From NCBI GenBank assembly GCA_001643675.2, contig LSRY02000053.1, positions 62,001-126,000 of the forward strand: a DNA stretch of 64,000 nucleotides. The letters are read 5' to 3'. Source of the stretch: Monocercomonoides exilis (lineage: Eukaryota > Preaxostyla > Oxymonadida > Polymastigidae). The position numbers were made by a program, and so were the translations under genes. The notes beneath the pieces were generated by a model. That model saw nothing but the letters and a program-made list of their open reading frames with translations, did not search any database and was not told the DNA's origin. Positions 12,099 through 24,324 of the stretch are shown here, piece by piece (the stretch's first letter is position 1; the number at the start of each line of letters is the position of its first letter).

Positions 12099-12525
12099 CA
12101 GTGAAGCTCGGTTAAAATCACCTCGGTTGTAATCAAGACAGCGAGTAATCACATTTTTTCTCGCATCAAAAAATTTAGCATTTTTTCATGTGTAATTTCA
12201 TCGGTTATAATCACACAAAAATCGCGAATAATCACATTTTTTTAAAAAAAATGGGTATTTTTCTGTCAATTTTGAAATTTTTTGAAAAAATGAAAGTTGT
12301 TTTTTCTGATTTATAATGAACAAAATTTTTCATTTCAACATTATAAATAGAAAAATTGATTCAAATGTGTGGATTTTAATAATTATTGAAAAAATATTTT
12401 TTTTCATCCAAAAATTTTTTTCTGAAAAAATTTTCAAAGAAAAAACAGTTTCGGTTATAATCAAGTTCGGTTGTAATCACAAAAAATCGTGCAAAATCGA
12501 ATGTGATTATAACCGAACTTCACTG
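12099..12525. mobile_element. Pogo/Tc1-type MITE nested in the hAT-like element
   Basis: The 427-bp element begins CAGTGAAGCTCGGTTA and ends TAACCGAACTTCACTG. It is flanked on each side by TA (12097-12098, 12526-12527), the target of Tc1/mariner/pogo transposases. The repeated motif CGGTT(A/G)TAATCA recurs inside both ends. The CAGTG…CGGTTATAA pattern is typical of pogo/Tigger-like termini. There is no coding capacity. Confidence 0.85.
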
Positions 12526-12639
12526 TATTTCAGTTTCATTATTCCATGCATTTCATAATTTTTATATTCACAAAATATTTAGAAATATCTTTTGTGAATT
12601 ATCTTTATATTATACATCAAGTAAAAAGAATATTTGATA

Positions 12640-12900
12640 TAAGCTTATGAAAAATAAGAAAGAAACCTTTTTCTTCAATCTTTTCAAGTATCTTCCAATT
12701 GAAATTAGATTTTGCGCTATCATATTTTTCGTTTCTCCACATGTTCTGTTCAGAAGTGGAATGAAAAACGTGAACACATTCGTAGCACATCGTGTTTTCC
12801 TCAACCTCAGCTGCTTCATACATCCCATCTGCACGAGCAGATAATCCAGCATCTTTTTCTTCATTCTTTTCATTTCGGACTCCCTCAGAATAATAAGTGA
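12640..12900 (-). pseudogene. Second captured coding fragment inside the hAT-like element
   Basis: The minus strand reads MYEAAEVEENTMCYEC followed by VHVFHSTSEQN and an acidic/lysine-rich helix. It is protein-like over about 70 residues but has no family I recognise. A further fragment at 13249-13400 (minus) gives EKVEMALLALTGIW, a helical pattern like an armadillo-type repeat. These pieces lie in opposite orientation to 11740-11967, so the element has collected more than one host fragment. Confidence 0.35.
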
Positions 12901-14197
12901 CAGAACACTTTTATCTTTTCTTCATAATGAATTTAATAATTTTTCCCAATTTTTTTATCATTTTTCTTCATGTCTATTCATATCATAAGCTCTTTCAATT
13001 CTTGTGTTGCATCTCTCACAAAATTCAGTTCATTCACAATAACTTCTTCAAAACTTTTATCTTTTTCAAATCTTTATATCATAAACTTCCATGCTGATTG
13101 AAAATCTAGACGGGTCAGGTTGCGTTTTTGATAATTTTGAATTAAGTCTTTGCACTCCATAAAATACAATTCCATTGATATTTTCACAAAAAAAAAAATA
13201 ATAATAAAAATCTGTAAATTAAACTATATGGGTAAAGTTTTCCACACCTCATATCTCCAAATACCAGTCAAAGCTAATAATGCCATCTCCACTTTTTCCT
13301 TTGCTTCTTTGTTTCCCTCTTTTTCTCAGGCAACTTTCAGAAGATAGGGCACATATTCTGAAAAAATTCCCATGATGCGAAATAGTTGACAAAAAGATAG
13401 CATTAGCAAACATCAACTGGAAGCTTTCCTTCTTTTTCCTCTTTTTCTTTATCTTCATCAATCATCATCCTATCAAATTTTTTGTTCAACAGAGATTATT
13501 TCAAATGATGACACCATATTTTTTTCAATACTATCCAATATCTGGTGCATCTCAACAGCAACATCGCTATTTCCAATCGCATTTTCTTTTTTTCAGACAT
13601 TTCATCTATTTTGTTGAATAACTCCTCTGAAAAAATAGAATAAAATCGCTTTCATCAATTTTTTCTGTAATTATGTTCATTTCAGCTAATTTCTATTTCC
13701 TTTCGCTTTTATGACGGAGTTCAAGTTCAAAAAACAATTCTGAAAAAAAACAAAGAAAAAAATCTAATAATAAAAAACATGAGTGTAACAATGGATGCAA
13801 ACGCTGTTTTTTCATTTGGCGCACAACCTCTGCTTTTTAATTAGAAGACTTCAGAATGAAAACAACACTATTACATCAAATTATTTGAATTTAACCATGT
13901 TTAGATTAAATGAATTGTTAAAATGAAATTCGAATTATTCATGGAAATATAAGTGGAAGCATTATTCATTTAAATAATATATTACAAACAATACATTTTT
14001 AAGAAAATTTTGTTTTATTATCCATTTATGAAATAATGGATTGAATGATCAAATATTAGTCAGTGATTTTAAAATTGAAAAAAATCGATAGAGAAAATTA
14101 ATGTTAATGTTTTAAATTTAATATTAATTTTTTTTTTTTTTTTTTTTTTTAGTGACCGACAGCAACAAAAATTTGCATGTCGTGTCGCACAGGTCTA

Positions 14198-14694
14198 GTT
14201 ATTTGTGTGTAATTTTGTTTTATGATTGTTATCGAATTGGGTGGTTTTTTTTGATATCATAAAAAATTCCGACGTTTGATCATAAATTTTTTTCATTAAG
14301 GGTTGTGATGATAAAGATAAATTATATTCGAAATTGAATAAAAATATAGTTTTAAAAAAATTTTTTTATTAATTATTTGTTGATTTTATATTGTTTCCAA
14401 TTGATTTTATTTCTAATTTTGAAAAAAATAACATTTTTTCAAAAAATATCAAAATTTCAATAAACAGTTCAATATACAAGTTCAATTTTTAATATAACAT
14501 TACCACAATGATTATCTTTATTTTATTAATTAATATCTTTTTTTTTGAAATTAAATTAATGATGTTATTGAAAAAGAATAGAATACGTGAAGTCGAAATC
14601 GACAAATAATAGAAAACATCAATCAATTTTTGACAATAAATAATTTTCATAGTTGATTCACCCACATTCGCTTCTCTTTCAACTGTTTAGTTAT
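14198..14694. other. AT-rich spacer
   Basis: No gene is seen. A stretch near 14225-14290 (GAATTGGGTGGTTTTTTTTGATATCATAAA) resembles, in inverted orientation, sequence near 20335-20375 and, less closely, 27660-27700. It therefore belongs to a locally repeated family. Confidence 0.4.
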
Positions 14695-15765
14695 CTTTCT
14701 CTTCTGAATAATGTAAAATTCATGCATTTTGCTCAAATTCATCTTTCTCATTGAAAATAATCCTTTTTCTCGTCTGAAAATATCATCTCCAATTCTCTTC
14801 CCAATCCTTCACCCTGGGCACTTTTCGTATGAATTCGCTGGCTCAACTCGATGGTCAGCCTGCACAATGAGATATCCCGCCTTCATTCATTTTCATTCTT
14901 TTCCACTTACTGCCCTGAAAACAACACAAAAACATTCAACAGATAAATATTCATATAAATAAAAATAAAATAATACCAAACTGCTCTTCGACTGTTTTTT
15001 GCCAAACAGCCTCATTTCCACAGCCATCATCATTCAAAAAAAATCAATCTCTTCATTTCAGTCTCAGGATAGATCAATGCAGCATATAATGCATCTCCAC
15101 AAAATACATCATGTATCTCACTGGAGGGTCTTCTCAGCCCGTACGCATTGTAATGGATGTCCAGAGGTGTTTTTTTCTGTTTTTGTCATGATCACCTCCT
15201 TTAATAATATTCTCAACCACCAAAATCAATATTTGAAATTTATCTCACCAACACATGGCACATGAAGGATATTGGGCAGAGAAGAGATGGAAGAGGATTG
15301 TTTGTGGCAGGGGGTGGGAGTTGAGTATATTTTTGAATGTTAATCTTTCGAGAGGGGTTTTTATATAAAAGATAATCTGAGACAAAGGTGTGGGGAAGGA
15401 GCAGGTGGAGATTTGGAGAAGATAATATAGTAAATATGTAGAGAAGTGGCTGAGGATGGTGAGGAAGATATTTGAGATAAATTGGAGAAATGGAATTTGA
15501 AAAGAAAGAAAAGAGGGCAAAAGCGGGAAAGAAGAAGAAAAATGAGAAATGTTCATATGAAAAGGGGGTAACTTTTATGAGAGGAGAAGAATGTTTTATG
15601 GAAGAGAATGGGAAAGAGAAGAAAAGGATGGGTTTGATATTTTCTGATGATTTTGGGGGTTGAATGGAAGAGGGGAATGGAAAGGAAAAGAAATTGAGAG
15701 GCATCAACATTCTCTATTTTTGAGGGGAAAGGAGAGGAAATCGCAAAAAGAAAGTTAATTGGCTT
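14695..15765 (+). repeat. Dispersed repeat, copy 1 (inverted copy at 41715-42785)
   Basis: The reverse complement of this segment recurs at 41715-42785. The outer 270 bp (14700-14970 versus 42500-42770) are identical enough that a 77-codon frame (14729-14962 plus; 42510-42743 minus) gives the same protein in both. The remainder is diverged, with indels. The conserved open frame may be a by-product of a very recent exchange rather than a gene, since neither strand gives a recognisable protein. The unit could be a fragment of a transposon or a decayed gene family member. No terminal repeats or target duplication were found. Confidence 0.7.
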
Positions 15766-15949
15766 TGAAGAAATCAAGCTTTATTGATTAATTACAGAAT
15801 ATCAGCCAAAATGTTTGCAATTTGGGTTTTTGTTTCGGTACGAAGTTAACTTGTTTTATACGGCATTGCATCAATCACCAACATCATACAAAAATATCAA
15901 CTTCTTCTCGAAATTTATTGGAATATAAATGGATTTCTCAATCATCTTG

Positions 15950-18900
15950 TCTTCTTCACTTTCTTCTTTTGTGCCTCATCTCACTTCGTGATGGATAAGG
16001 ACATTGATCTTCTGATTCATTTATTTCATTCAATTTTGTCGAGCAACTTTTCAAACCAAAAGTTATTTATTTCGGTTTCTATTCTCTCAACATCACTATC
16101 ATCGTTATCAATGCATTCTGTGGAATTGCTGAATAAACATCTGAACTGCTTTTCTCTTCCACAGCAGCGCATTCTGCTCTGCTTAAGGAGCTCGTTCTTC
16201 TTCAGTACCCAATCTATTCTGAATGAGGGAAGCGAAAATGAGAAAAGAAATGGAAGTGGGAAGGGGAAGGAATTGTCAGGAATATTATGTTCATCCGCTC
16301 GCTTTATAAAACCGCCAAGAAGCGAAGAGAGAGGAGCGCATGTTCTTATAGAAGAGGCAAAGAAGGTGGATTTCAGAAGCAAATTGAGGACAGAGCAGAG
16401 GATAGGAAGACAGCAGGAAGATCCAAAGACGAAGACGAAGAAGAATGACAAGTTTTGCGCATTGCAAATTTACGCTTTCGACGCAAGGCTTGCACGTGCA
16501 GCAACAGAAAGGAGGAGGAGAGACAGGGGAAGAGAAGAAGGAGGTGATGAGGAAGATGAACAGCAGCGGACATTTTCCTCATACAACAGCACGCTCTCAT
16601 CCACCAAGCTGCACCCCCAAAACATCACAGTTTCCTCAACATTTGCTACTCCTCCTTTTACTCCATTTCCACAAGCTCAGTTGTCTGCACCTTCTATTCT
16701 TGTTGGTACTCCGCCAAAGCCACTCACATCTTCATCTCCCCCCGCAGGCTCCTCTTCACTTGCTTAGAAGTCACTCGACATAACTAGCCCAAGCTCTGCC
16801 TCTTTATCGAACATGTCTTCTTCATTTTCTTCTTCTCCTTCCCTTCTCCTTCTATTTCTTCCTTCTCGCTGCCACCTCTTGTGACTGTACCGATCCCTCG
16901 TGCGATTCTCAGGAAGAGCAGATTGGGCAATGCAGGTGTATTTGCAGGAAGCAGCGTGTCAGCAATGATGGATGAGTTTGCGCCGCAGAGCATCCTTCTG
17001 AACTTTGTAGCATATGTGGCTGGCCAGGGGATTTTGATGGGTGGGGAGAAGAAGGAGAAGGAAGGGAAGGGAGAGAAGAAGGATGAGAAGAGGAGTGCAA
17101 ATGAGTTTGTGAGTGATAAAGATGAAAAGGGATCGTTGCGTCTGATAGATAAATGCATCGATAATGAGAAAAATGAAGAGGAAGAAGAGGAGGAAGAAGA
17201 GGAAGAAGAAGATGGATTTGACAAAGACATTAGAAAGGCTCAGAAAGAAAGGGGCTTAAAAGAAAAAATAGAATGGGATCAAAGGAAGAAAAAGCCCGTG
17301 TCGATAGAAACCACGCTTTTCTCAGCTTTTCAGCCAGAAATCAAAAATCCAAGAAGTATTCAGCAGCAACTAATCGAAACGCGATCACTTTCTCAACGTT
17401 TGCATCTACCAATAAATCATCTTCATTCACTTCTTCTTCATTTTCCATTTCATCACAACATTCTTCTTCTTCTTTTTTCTCCTCCTCCTCTCCCTCCCCA
17501 ACCCTGCCATTCATCAAGCACAGCTAAGGGCATTCGTTCAAAGTGAAGCGGCAGAATGTGATTGATCTATTTGCCAGTGTTGTTTGTAGCGCATTTCTGT
17601 CGATGGACGTTCCTCCTTCGCTGCGCTGTGCGTTTCCTGTTGTTCAGTTCATGGTCTGCGGCTTCGACAACATCCGCAAGCTGAGGGGACTAAGCGCCAT
17701 GACTTACGTTGTGAACCAGAATTGTATGGGAAATTTGAATTTTTCTATAAAATAAAATATTTTTTGTTAATTGTTGCATTTATTTTTATTTATCTGCACT
17801 TTTTTTTCAAATGTTTATCTTTTTTTAAATTTTTTTGTTCACTTTCATACGATGAATTGTAATGATGGTGGACCAATGGCTATGATTATGCAATTATCCT
17901 GATTAGAAAATAAAGGTCATTTGCTGAATGATGCTGTTGCAAAGCAATTGATCAGATTTATGGGGTTTGCCAGAAACAATTATTCAAGTTTTCATTAAAA
18001 ATTTTTTGTTACATTTTTTTTTTACAAACTCTGTTTCTTCCTTTTTAAACCCACTTTTTCGATCATTTGTTTCATTATAAAAAATACGTAAATATATTCA
18101 CATTCAGTTTCCGATGGTATCCTCTTGTCTCTTCTTCTCTTAGTGCGGCCAACAAGTTCATCACCAACGGTGCTGATTTCCAATCCGTGTTCCTGCGCCA
18201 CGACATTCTCCAGCCCGTCCACCGCCTGCTGCACTCGCAGCGCGCTGAATATAGCGACAAGGCCTCTTCCATCCTTCTCTCGCTAACCAGCAAGTCATTC
18301 AAGCTGTTTTCCAACTCACTCGACAAAGCGCTGTTTAACGAGCTGGTTGAGCTGATGTACTCATCACAGGCGATTGTGCGGAACAACTCGTCTGAAAACA
18401 TCGAGGCGCTTGTAGAAGGAAGAGGGCTGGATGAAGGAGATGGAGAAGGAAAACGAGATGGAGGACATGGTGGAAGGCCACGGAAGGGATATGAGTGAAG
18501 GGTGATGTATGGGGATGCGAAGGAGAAGAGAAACAAGAAGGATAAAGAAGCTAACAACGAATTAACAGTCACGAAGGAAGAGCTGCTGCGTCGTTTACTG
18601 AGCTGGGGTGTTGTGTCGAATCTTGTTGGAATACTGGCTTCACCAACGGCGACTGACATAGCGAAAATAATAACTGCTGGTGTTTTGCTTAATCTGTATG
18701 CACTTGTTGGGAAAAAGAGGAACAGGAGAAGATACGGAGGAGGAGGATGATGATGAGGATGAAGAAAAGGAGAGTGTAACGAAAGAGATGAAAAAGAAGA
18801 AGAAGAAGAATGGTGCTCATGTCCGACTTCTCCTCGCACATAAGGTCATTCTCCCACTTTGTCTCGACTGTATTCTTTCCTGTACTCACCTTTGCTGCAG

Positions 18901-19440
18901 ATTCCATTGATTTCCTCAGTACTAATTCTATGCCACACAGATCCCACCATTACATACCCCACCCGCTGCCTGAAGAACGCACTCAGCTTCTCCACCTCAG
19001 CAGAAGGCAGCGCAAAACAGCCACAGCGGAACATAGTCCGATGAGAAGAGAAGAACTTCCATATCTGAGTCACTGAGCACGCTCCTCAACAACAAGAATG
19101 ATTTTCTTCTTTCAGAATCGTATTTGAAAGAGGGTTATATCAATCCCTCAACCATTTGCTCCTTCTCCTTCATTCCCTTCCTCTTCTACTTCTCCCAAGT
19201 CTCAACTTATTCCACAATCTTAACTCTCGCTGATATACAGCGCTCACAGAACAACAAATTAAAAAGAACTTCGATACGACTCAGGAGGTACAATGAAGCG
19301 CTGCCAAACAACTCTGAGAGCGAGAATGGGAGAGAGCTGTGGGATCAGAAGGGAAAAGATAAAGTTTTCAGAACGTATCAAACTCCACAAGGAAGGAAAG
19401 AACTGGGCATGTCATTGTTTGATTGCTGCTGATGCCGAGA
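15950..19440 (+). pseudogene. Decayed helical-repeat-like gene of unknown identity
   Basis: Several collinear coding pieces lie on the plus strand. 15988-16767 runs on through TAG 16765. 16881-17250 begins TVPIPRAILRKSRLG. 17273-17755 has in-frame TAA 17525 and includes VIDLFASVVCSAFLS. 18140-18498 includes AANKFITNGADFQSVFLRHD. 18502-18750 includes ELLRRLLSWGVVSNLVGILAS. The last three are amphipathic helical text like an armadillo/HEAT-type repeat protein. An intron may span about 17727-18143, ending TTCTCTTAG. TGA at 18496 and frame changes near 16880 and 17260 argue for decay. Acidic and Ser-rich tracts separate the helical parts. Function is unknown. Confidence 0.45.
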
Positions 19441-19880
19441 GCCAAAGGAATAGAAAGAGAAGATAGAAGGTTTGGAAGAAGAGATGGAAACAATTTTGTG
19501 CATCAAAATGAGTCACTTGTGAAGCAAATGATAAAGAAGCCTTCGTGTGAGATGAGAGCGATGATGGAAAGAGAGTGAAATGAGGGGGAAGCAAAAACGA
19601 AAGAAAAGGATGATCAAGAGAAAGAGGAAGAAGATGACGAAAAGGGGAAAGAAATAGAGTGAACAAAAAACAAATGATGGCTCAGGCGAATTCAATGTTG
19701 ATTTCTTCACAAAGCAACAAGAGCAGGAACTTAGGATAAGCACGAAGTTAACGAAGGGAGAATTTAAAAATGTCGAGAGGAAATGAAAGGAAACGATGTG
19801 GTGTATTGAGAAGTGAGCTTTAACTGAATTTGCATCAAGAATAAAAAGAGAAGTTTCGAGATTGAGTCAATTATTTTAAT
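19441..19880. other. Purine-rich low-complexity stretch
   Basis: GAA/AGG-rich sequence with only charged low-complexity frames. It may be the worn 3' end of the preceding gene. Nothing else is recognised. Confidence 0.35.
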
Positions 19881-20375
19881 AAGCTGCAGTTTTCTGAATA
19901 ACACAATCTTCGTTTGCTGAATCTGTTGAGCAGATCAGCAGATACGGAAATTTTTTGATGAGGTTTCACCTAGACTTATGGAAAGCACATCACTTTTTCA
20001 ACGGAAAAATAAAAATTCACAAATTTGTTGCATTTTTTTAAGTCCTTTAAATATTTTTTTCCATTTTATTAGCTTTGTTTAGCAAGTTAAGAATCTTTTT
20101 TTTATTTTTTGACGAGTTTTGTTGGTTAACTTAATTAATTTTTGGTTAATTTTTATTTAGCTTGATCAAAAAATTCTTTTTCATAAAAAATATCAAATAA
20201 GTATGTTTTTTTGTTCTTATAAATAAAACAAATATATATAACAGAAATTAAAGCATAATACTTTCAAAAAACTTATTAAAACGTTTGATCAATGAATACC
20301 ACAATAGATTTTATTTCTTCGTTTTTTGATCTTTTTTTATGATATCAAAAAAAATCACCCAATTTACAATGAATT
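19880..20375 (+). repeat. Local direct repeat, copy 1 (copy 2 at 27230-27690)
   Basis: This matches 27230-27690 in the same orientation at moderate identity. Shared landmarks include TTGAGCAGATCAGCA versus TTGAACTGCTCAGCA, AATATATATAACA, and ATACCACAATAGATTTTATTT followed by TTTTTGATC. Both copies follow decayed coding sequence, so it may be a shared 3' region of a duplicated gene or an old element. Confidence 0.55.
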
Positions 20376-20598
20376 TATTTTTATGTTTTTCTCATCACTG
20401 AATATTTATCAACCGTTGTAGTTACTCAACAATGAAGATATTGATATCAAAACAGTTATATATTAAATAGAACAATAATTATAAACATGTTCATTCAAAA
20501 ACAAAACATTTTCAAGTGTTTAATTTTTCAAAGATATTTTTCAAATTTGAAATGAAAATTCAATAAGAAATAAAAAACAATTTTTCGCCTTTCTTCAT

Positions 20599-21286
20599 AC
20601 AATAAAAAAATTCGAAATCAATTTCTGATGACATGTTTGCATTAATAAAACAATAATATTCACAAATTAAATGAAACAAAAATAAAAAATTTTTAAAAAT
20701 TTTTGAAATTTTTGATCATAAAAAAATACAAATTATTATTAATGGCGCCATTAAGAATACCATGATCTGTTTAGCTCAGTGTGAATAAATAACGATAATA
20801 AACATGTCTGATGCTTTTTTTTGAAAATCTGTTAGTGGAAAAAGTTGGTAATAATTTGTTTTTTAACATATTTTTTATTTGGGATGAAGTGTTGTGTGAA
20901 ATGAATTGTTTCCCATGCACTGTCTTCGAAGATTTTTCTCATTATTCTACAGTTATTCTATATATTTAATATGTGAGAACGTTTGACATATAACGACAAA
21001 GCTGCATAAAAGGTTTGGAACAAATCGTTGTTATTTTTCATTAATATAAGAATCTTGACCTATTTGTTAAGAAACTGATTATTTTGTTTGGAACATAGAC
21101 AATTTTTGTTGAAACAAACAGAAAGACTATTCAATGTGTGTTTGATAATTGTTGTTCATTTTTGACAAAGTTTGTTTTTATTAATAATTCACAAAATACT
21201 CAAAAATCAATTATTGCATTGCTGTTTATGTGTGATATGAAATTATTATCAAATTATCAATATTTCACTTCATTAGGAAGTGTATC
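20599..21286 (-). repeat. Right arm of the long near-identical inverted repeat
   Basis: Reverse complement of 4779-5465, with no clear differences by eye apart from a one-base length difference. It immediately precedes the start of the long gene at 21446. Beyond 21286 the similarity to the left side continues at lower identity (for example AAAGATTGAAAAGT…AAGAAAAGAA). Confidence 0.85.
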
Positions 21287-21445
21287 GGAAATATGAAATG
21301 TCACAGAACAAAAACATTGTGTGAAAGATTGAAAAGTCAAGAAAAGAACTATATAAAGTACTGGATAAGTTCCGCAGACAGAGCAAGAAAGAAAAAGAGG
21401 AGGAGGGAGAAGAGGAAGATACAGGAGATTGTGAAAGCGTTCTGA

Positions 21446-24293
21446 AGAAAAGAGGAAGAGTTAGACGACTGCGACTGGTGGGGCATAAGCTAAGGGAATT
21501 TCTGGCTGGATGAAGAGGACAATGCAGACGATGAGAATATTCTGAAGCTGATGAGCTATGAGAATGTGGTGAATGTTGGGGGAATTCTATCAGATGACGA
21601 ATCAACTGATAGTTTGGAGAGCGATGTGAGTGAAAAGGAAGGAGCATATGATGATGATGCGAATGACACTGAAACAAAACAAAGTGCTTCGATAAAAAAG
21701 AAAGAAAACGAAAACAACGAAGTTCAAGAAAATGTTGAAATGCTTCAAAAGAAAGTTAATCAAACAGAATCAGATAAGAATGCAAACGCAAAAGAGTCTG
21801 TTCAAAACAACAAAAAAGGCGAAACGAATAATAATGAGCCAAAGCCAGAGACTCTTTCATCGCAAGCTCAGCAAAAACAGCATCAACAGAACACAACAAC
21901 AATTCCATCTCCAACCCATTCATCTTCTCCACAGCCTAAACAATATTCTTCAGCAAGAGATGCCTTTGGAACGATACGCTTTACGCGAGTGAAGTAAATG
22001 GACGGTGGATGGAGAGGAGTCGGAGGGAGAGCGTTGATTGCGTACAGCCAAGAGATGGAGATGGGGAGAGGGGCTGTTGGTGCACCTACGACTCCGCTGT
22101 CACCTGCTGTTGGAGGAGGAGGAATTGGAGGAGGAGGAGGGGTGGCATTGGGTGTGATGGGGATGAAAGATTTGAACAAAGAAGTGACAAGGGCGATGCC
22201 AGATGAGTTTCAGAATGAGAAAGGGAAAGCGGACGATGAAGAGGCGAAAATCACGTTTTATTCATTGGAATCTGATGATCAGAGAGAAAAACTGCTTCGG
22301 CTGATGAAACTGCAGGAAATTCAAAAGAAGAAGAAGGAGAAAGAAGAGAAAGAGCGCAGGAAAATGGAGAAAATGGTGAAGAAGATAGAGGAAATAGACA
22401 AGAATCTGTAAAGCAGCATACAGGAAATATCACAATCACACCTTAGGACAGGCACACAGATCAAACAGAAAGAGAACAACGTGGCAAGCGAGGAGCAACA
22501 AGAGGCGAAAGAAAGCCAAACGCCATTTTTGACAAGAGAGCGGAAATTGGACAGCATGCTGAATGTTAAAGCGAATTCTGATTTTGATGATTCGAGCAAT
22601 GAACTGGATGTGCCCTTCCGTTATGTGCGTATCAAAAGCGAGGAAAACGGGCAATTTGTGTGGAAGTTACAGGAAGTGCCTGTTTATGCAGCAGTCGACG
22701 CGAGGCAGATAAGAACGCGGTTGGATCTGATGAGTGCACTAATGAGCGGGCTGTGGCAAAGCTGGGCGGAGCTGAGAAGAGGAAGGGGGATGAAGTGGAG
22801 GGGCTGGTGGCCGTACAAAGAGGAAGCAGAAGCGACACACAGAAAGGGAAGGAAAGGAGCAGTGAAAGGATCACCTCTGCTGTTTCAGAAGGAGAAAGGG
22901 ATAAGAACATTCAGTCAGAGCAGCGTGCCTGGAAGAAGAGATGCTTTGCCGAAGCTGTTTTCTTTTCTTTCGTTCTCAAAGTTAGCATCTTTCTTCACTT
23001 CGCAGAATTCAATGGCGATGGATCTGATGCAGAAATACCCTGCCCTCAATTTGGTTGCGCCTTTTGATTCTGCTGCTGATTTTGCTGCTAATACAAATCT
23101 TTCTCTTCATCCTCTTTCTCATTGTTCTTCATCACTTGTCAATTCGTCCTTGTTTATGAACACCCAGCAGCAATCTTCTCCTTCCCTCAGAACATCTTTA
23201 TCTCCTTCCCTCTTATCTCAAGCTGTGCATCCTTCTTCTGCTAATCCTGCTGCTTCTGGTTCACTTTCTCCGCTATCCCTGCCTTCCGTAACTTCTTCAT
23301 CTTCACTTTCACCATCGTTATCTTCTGCTCCTTCTCTTTCATTCCACTCTCCCTCAAGTTTTGTCTCTTCGCTTCATCCATCTTCATTTCTCACAACTGA
23401 AGAAAGAACTCAGTTTCTTCTGTTGGCCCTGAAGACTTTGGATGCTCATCTCAAAAAGGATCACAAAATAGACTCAGAATCACCTGCTATTCAACCTCAG
23501 TCCATTCCTATTCGAACGAAGGAAAATGAAAATTCCGCAACTCAGCAAACTTCTTCTTTTTCGTCTTCTTCGTCATCTTCTTCATCTCCTGTTTTTGCCT
23601 CTGCTTCTTCTGCTGCAACTCCTCCTGCTATTATTCCACTTGCCCTGGAAGGAGGGAAAAGTCCTTCAACTCCAAACAAATTGCACCTTTCTTCGTCTGC
23701 ACAAATCGCCTTTGATCCTTTGGATGCAGTCAACCAGGTGAAAGAACAAGCACAAAAGACAGAAACAAACAGAAAAGAGGTTTCACCAAAAGAGCAAACA
23801 GGAAATCTTCCTATTGAAAATGTGAATTAAACTGCTGTTGTTCAAAAGAGGCCATTGATTTCAGATGCGTTGCTTCCGCGCTCCAGTTCAAGGCATTCGT
23901 TTCCTGTGTATCCTGTTCCCTCTCAACAGCATGCAGTCGCAAAGAAAAAGAAAGCTGCTTCAATGCTGTCACCGAAACCGCAGCGCCTGCGAAGAGAAAT
24001 GTGGCTGGGTGAACTGATAAAAGAGTGGCTTGTGTATGAAGATGCAGACCAGGATGCATGGAATGAGATGAGAGAGGCTGCTGCAAAGGAGAACGAGGAA
24101 GGGTTTGAGTATGAAAGTTACAGTGATGATGAAGAGGGGGAAGAAGAGAAGGAGAAAGAAAGTGATGAATTAACAGAGAGGACTAAAGAAGATAGACAAG
24201 ACTATGAAACGAAAAAAGAAGAAGATGATCAATTGGTAGAAATGCAATCTTCGCCTTCTCACTTTCCTGATGATAATATTCAAAGACGTCATC

Positions 24294-24324
<31 letters not shown>

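Larger units (their letters stand above)
10337..14197. mobile_element. Non-autonomous hAT-like element with 8-bp target duplication
   Basis: The ends are inverted copies of TAGACCTGTGCGACA (10337-10351 and 14183-14197). The element is flanked by the direct repeat GTTATTTG (10329-10336 and 14198-14205). An 8-bp duplication and ends beginning TAG fit the hAT superfamily. Subterminal sequence near 10370-10400 and 10770-10800 is rich in short GTGACA/GTCAC-like words, a common feature of hAT ends. No transposase is visible. Instead the 3.86-kb interior holds gene fragments on both strands and a nested MITE. It is best read as a gene-fragment-carrying element that depends on a transposase elsewhere; a 9-bp duplication, as in Mutator-like elements, is the alternative reading if the ends start at AGACC. 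Confidence 0.75.

Noticed and set aside
10337-14197. Mutator-like element with 9-bp duplication
   Set aside because: Possible if the ends start at AGACC, but then the two ends are offset by one base; TAGACC ends with an 8-bp duplication fit symmetrically.
15240-15777. Minus-strand Phe/Ser/Pro-rich frames, similar to plus-strand frames at 41835-42131
   Set aside because: They are translations of the pyrimidine-rich strand of a dispersed repeat; indels between copies do not preserve frame.
4779-21286. Maverick/Polinton virus-like transposon
   Set aside because: Size and long inverted repeats would fit, but no protein-primed polymerase, integrase, packaging ATPase or capsid gene is visible between the arms.
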